Shown here: piece after piece, positions 7,060 to 8,781 of the stretch | Numbering within the stretch: position 1 is the stretch's first letter | Layout: each line of letters starts with the position of its first letter | NCBI GenBank assembly: GCA_017624645.1 | Contig: JAGAMQ010000021.1 | Span: 1 to 8,781 of the forward strand | Source: Oscillospiraceae bacterium | Lineage (GTDB): Bacteria > Bacillota > Clostridia > Oscillospirales > Oscillospiraceae | Length of the DNA stretch: 8,781 nucleotides | Direction: 5' to 3' | Notes under the pieces: generated by a model | Databases searched by the model: none | Seen by the model: only the letters and a program-made list of their open reading frames with translations | Told to the model about the DNA's origin: nothing | Program-made: the position numbers and the translations under genes

Positions 7060-8418
7060 TTATTTAAGTAATGCTTCTCCCGCCCGGAAGATATCTCCAG
7101 CACCCACCGTCAGGATCACGTCTCCCGGCTTTGCAATACCACGCAGATACTCCGTAACCTCCGGCAAGGTCTCACAATAAATACTGCCAGGAACTCTCTG
7201 GGCAATATCCCGTGAGGAGATTCCAGCGGTATTTCGTTCTCTTGCCGCATAGATCTCCGCCAGGACCACATGATCCGCAAGCTTAAGCTCCCGGATAAAT
7301 TCCTCAAACAGTGTCTTGGTCCGGGTATATGTATGAGGCTGGAACGCAATCACAATCCGGCTGTACTCCATGGTCCGTACCGCCTCAATGGTAGCCCGAA
7401 GCTCATCCGGATGGTGCGCATAATCATCGTAGATATCAGCTCCGTTAAAACTGCCTTTGAACTGCATGCGACGTTCTGCGCCGCTGAAAGTTGCCAGGCC
7501 TTTGGAAACATACTGGCCGTCGATGCCCAATCTCCAGGCTACCGCGGCAGCAGCAAGGGCATTGAGGGCATTGTGTCTACCCAGTACCTTCAGGTCCAGA
7601 TGGCAGTAGAATTCCCCATCGCACACTACATCCAGGTGGCGCCAATCGGGACAGATATTGTCGGCTGTCACCCTGTTGCCCTTTTGCAGACCAAAACTGA
7701 TATACTCCATTCCCTCAAGGGTCTGCCGTACATGGGGATCGTCGCCGTTGGCAACAACGCAGTCCGTTGCAAGAGCGGCAAATTTACGGAAGGATTTCTG
7801 AACATCCGCCAAGTCCTTGAAATAATCCAAATGATCCGCTTCCACATTTAGAACAACCGCCAAGGTGGGGAAGAAATTAAGAAAAGAATCACAGTATTCA
7901 CAGCTTTCCAGTACGATGGTATCACCGTTTCCTACCCGGTGCCCTGCCCGAAGCAGAGGCAGGTAGCCACCGATCATAACCGTAGGGTCAGCCTGTGCTT
8001 CCATCAGAATGTGGGTCACCATAGATGTGGTCGTGGTCTTTCCGTGGGTACCGGAAATACATACCGCGTGCTTATAGGTCTGCATAATCACACCCCACGC
8101 CTGGGCGCGTTCAAACACAGGGATTCCGCAGCTGCGGGCAGCGGCAACCTCCGGATTATCGTTATGGGCAGCAGCCGTTCGGATGATACAATCTGCCCCC
8201 TCAATATTGGCAGCTTCATGGCCAATGGCAACATGGATCCCTTTGCGGATCAGCTCATCCGTAGAGACTGACGAATTCATATCGGACCCGGTGACCGTCA
8301 GCCCCATATCTTTCAGCACCAGACCGAGGGGACGCATTGATACGCCGCCAATGCCTATCAAATGCACTCGTTTACCGGGCTGTAAATATGTTTTTAAAAC
8401 AGAACTTTGATTCATCAT
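7060..8418 (-). CDS. murC: UDP-N-acetylmuramate--L-alanine ligase
   Basis: MurC adds L-alanine to UDP-N-acetylmuramate using ATP, the first amino-acid step of cytoplasmic peptidoglycan precursor synthesis. The 452 residues match the family. The N-terminal UDP-binding Rossmann domain has HLIGIGGVSMRPLG (19-32). The central ATPase domain has the P-loop GTHGKTTTT (123-131), ESCEYCDSF (171-179) and NVEADHLDYF (191-200). GRHNALNALAA (280-290) lies before the C-terminal domain, which carries DDYAHHPDEL (331-340) and FQPHTYTRT (359-367). Two ATG codons stand in a row at the start; the first (8418-8416) is preferred because GAGGAG (8432-8427) lies 8 nt before it. The gene has its own promoter about 40 nt upstream and continues into the DUF1934 gene. 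No key residue appears to be missing. Confidence 0.97.
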   Translation of the reverse strand: MMNQSSVLKTYLQPGKRVHLIGIGGVSMRPLGLVLKDMGLTVTGSDMNSSVSTDELIRKGIHVAIGHEAANIEGADCIIRTAAAHNDNPEVAAARSCGIPVFERAQAWGVIMQTYKHAVCISGTHGKTTTTSMVTHILMEAQADPTVMIGGYLPLLRAGHRVGNGDTIVLESCEYCDSFLNFFPTLAVVLNVEADHLDYFKDLADVQKSFRKFAALATDCVVANGDDPHVRQTLEGMEYISFGLQKGNRVTADNICPDWRHLDVVCDGEFYCHLDLKVLGRHNALNALAAAAVAWRLGIDGQYVSKGLATFSGAERRMQFKGSFNGADIYDDYAHHPDELRATIEAVRTMEYSRIVIAFQPHTYTRTKTLFEEFIRELKLADHVVLAEIYAARERNTAGISSRDIAQRVPGSIYCETLPEVTEYLRGIAKPGDVILTVGAGDIFRAGEALLK

Positions 8419-8440
8419 GGATCATTCTCCTCAATGATGA
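8412..8440 (-). promoter_or_regulatory. murC ribosome binding site within overlapping inverted repeats
   Basis: On the minus strand GAGGAG (8432-8427) is the binding site. It forms the exact loop of a 6-bp hairpin, ATCATT (8438-8433) with AATGAT (8426-8421). Alternatively TCATCAT (8440-8434) can pair over 7 bp with ATGATGA (8418-8412), covering both start codons. The two pairings exclude each other. Both are AT-rich and weak, so only the binding site itself is secure. Confidence 0.65.
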
Positions 8441-8458
8441 TACATTTTTCACCATAAC

Positions 8459-8487
8459 ATTATATAATAAATCTGTATTATTTACAA
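8459..8487 (-). promoter_or_regulatory. sigma-A promoter of murC
   Basis: On the minus strand TTGTAA (8487-8482) is followed after exactly 17 nt by a perfect TATAAT (8464-8459). Transcription would start near 8452, giving a leader of about 34 nt to ATG 8418. Confidence 0.75.
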
Positions 8488-8639
8488 CTGGCAATTTTGC
8501 TGAAATAGAGACAACCGATGGGGATCCAGGAACATTCCTATACACAATATACGGTATAATATTCATCTATTCCTTCTCACATTGTCATATCTTACGTATA
8601 TAATTTATGAATTGCCGAATTTTTTTGTACATTCTTCCT
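8488..8639. other. AT-rich intergenic stretch without a supported gene
   Basis: No convincing coding sequence or RNA gene is seen. It holds two plus-strand TATAAT boxes (8555-8560, 8599-8604) without well-spaced -35 boxes, a short palindrome AGGAA-CA-TTCCT (8528-8539), a TATAC-G-GTATA palindrome (8548-8558), and a run of seven T (8620-8626) before the next promoter. Confidence 0.5.
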
Positions 8640-8648
8640 TGTTATAAT
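8640..8648 (+). promoter_or_regulatory. Extended -10 promoter toward the 8761 gene
   Basis: TGT directly followed by TATAAT (8643-8648) fits the extended -10 element, which can work without a good -35 box. At the -35 position there is only a T-run. Transcription from it would start near 8655, giving a leader of about 105 nt that contains the second promoter and dyad. Confidence 0.5.
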
Positions 8649-8683
8649 AGAGCAATCCCTTTAAAAGTTGTGCCAAACACCAA

Positions 8684-8712
8684 TTGACGATGTATATTAT
8701 ACGCGATATAAT
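8684..8712 (+). promoter_or_regulatory. Strong sigma-A promoter of the 8761 gene
   Basis: TTGACG (8684-8689) is separated by exactly 17 nt from a perfect TATAAT (8707-8712), matching 11 of 12 consensus bases. Transcription would start near 8719, about 42 nt before ATG 8761. Confidence 0.85.
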
Positions 8713-8717
8713 ACACA
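8691..8717. promoter_or_regulatory. Putative operator dyad over the -10 box
   Basis: TGTATATTATA (8691-8701) and TATAATACACA (8707-8717) are inverted copies matching at 10 of 11 positions, separated by CGCGA. The dyad fills the spacer and covers the -10 box, the classic place for a repressor. The regulator is not identifiable from sequence alone; a GntR/YtrA-type or other dimeric repressor is only a guess. Confidence 0.6.
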
Positions 8718-8724
8718 CATCCAA
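8696..8724 (-). promoter_or_regulatory. Opposite-facing promoter made by the same dyad
   Basis: On the minus strand TTGGAT (8724-8719) lies 17 nt before a perfect TATAAT (8701-8696), which is the left arm of the dyad. It would start near 8689 and run toward murC. The -35 matches only 3 of 6 bases, so activity is uncertain. Confidence 0.4.
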
Positions 8725-8760
8725 AGCAACCACTATTATCGTGAAGGAGTTTGATTTATT

Positions 8761-8781
8761 ATGAAGAAGATTATTGCCATC
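8761..8781 (+). CDS. Start of an unidentified gene (cut by window end)
   Basis: Only seven codons, MKKIIAI, are present. AAGGAG (8744-8749) lies 11 nt before ATG 8761, and a near-consensus promoter with an operator-like dyad stands upstream, so a real gene starts here. The Lys-Lys-hydrophobic beginning fits a signal peptide or membrane protein but also many cytoplasmic proteins, so no product is called. Confidence 0.75.

Noticed and set aside
7270..7851. 193-codon plus-strand open frame opposite murC
   Set aside because: It lies wholly on the strand opposite intact MurC motifs and has no ribosome binding site or family likeness.
8372..8566. Minus-strand 64-codon reading frame upstream of murC, with AAGGA shortly before its ATG
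   Set aside because: It overlaps the murC promoter, binding site and start in another frame, its composition follows the AT-rich spacer, and no family is recognisable. A coding role would require a transcript starting upstream of 8566.

Overview
The window reads as a piece of a low-to-mid GC Gram-positive chromosome, most likely a Clostridia-class Firmicute and possibly an Oscillospirales-type gut anaerobe. The evidence is purine-rich AGGAGG-type ribosome binding sites, sigma-A-like TTGxxx/TATAAT promoters, the prs-pth-mfd gene order known from Firmicutes (compare prs-ctc-pth-fin-mfd in Bacillus subtilis), a VanW/G5-type surface protein and a DUF1934 (YwiB-like) protein. The lineage is inferred from gene content and style, not from a search. 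Almost everything is chromosomal housekeeping; I see no transposase, integrase, phage, CRISPR, tRNA or rRNA.

Left part, plus strand (1-6577): the 3' half of prs (PRPP synthetase) is followed after 3 nt by pth (peptidyl-tRNA hydrolase), which begins at GTG, has no visible ribosome binding site and lies in the same frame as prs. An 89-nt gap with a possible promoter and a strong hairpin leads to full-length mfd (transcription-repair coupling factor). A 62-nt gap with a good extended -10 promoter then leads to a membrane-anchored or lipid-anchored protein with PG-binding-4-like, VanW and G5-like regions. A 17-bp bidirectional terminator closes this side.

Right part, minus strand (8418 down to 6620): murC (UDP-MurNAc-L-alanine ligase) has its own promoter and is followed 17 nt later by a DUF1934 beta-barrel protein. 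The pair ends in the same bidirectional terminator, so the two transcription units converge there.

Far right (8419-8781): a 342-bp AT-rich divergent regulatory region. It holds the murC promoter on the minus strand and at least two promoters on the plus strand. The stronger plus-strand promoter (TTGACG-17-TATAAT) carries an 11-bp-arm dyad over its -10 box, and the same dyad creates a second, opposite-facing TATAAT. It drives a gene of which only the first seven codons (MKKIIAI) are present.

Together the genes cover nucleotide precursor supply (Prs), rescue of stalled translation (Pth), rescue of stalled transcription with repair (Mfd) and cell-wall assembly (MurC, and by association the VanW protein). 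The points most worth a second look are a dnaX-type A-AAA-AAG slippery heptamer at the domain junction of mfd and the symmetric promoter-operator at 8684-8724. No complete undescribed system is evident.
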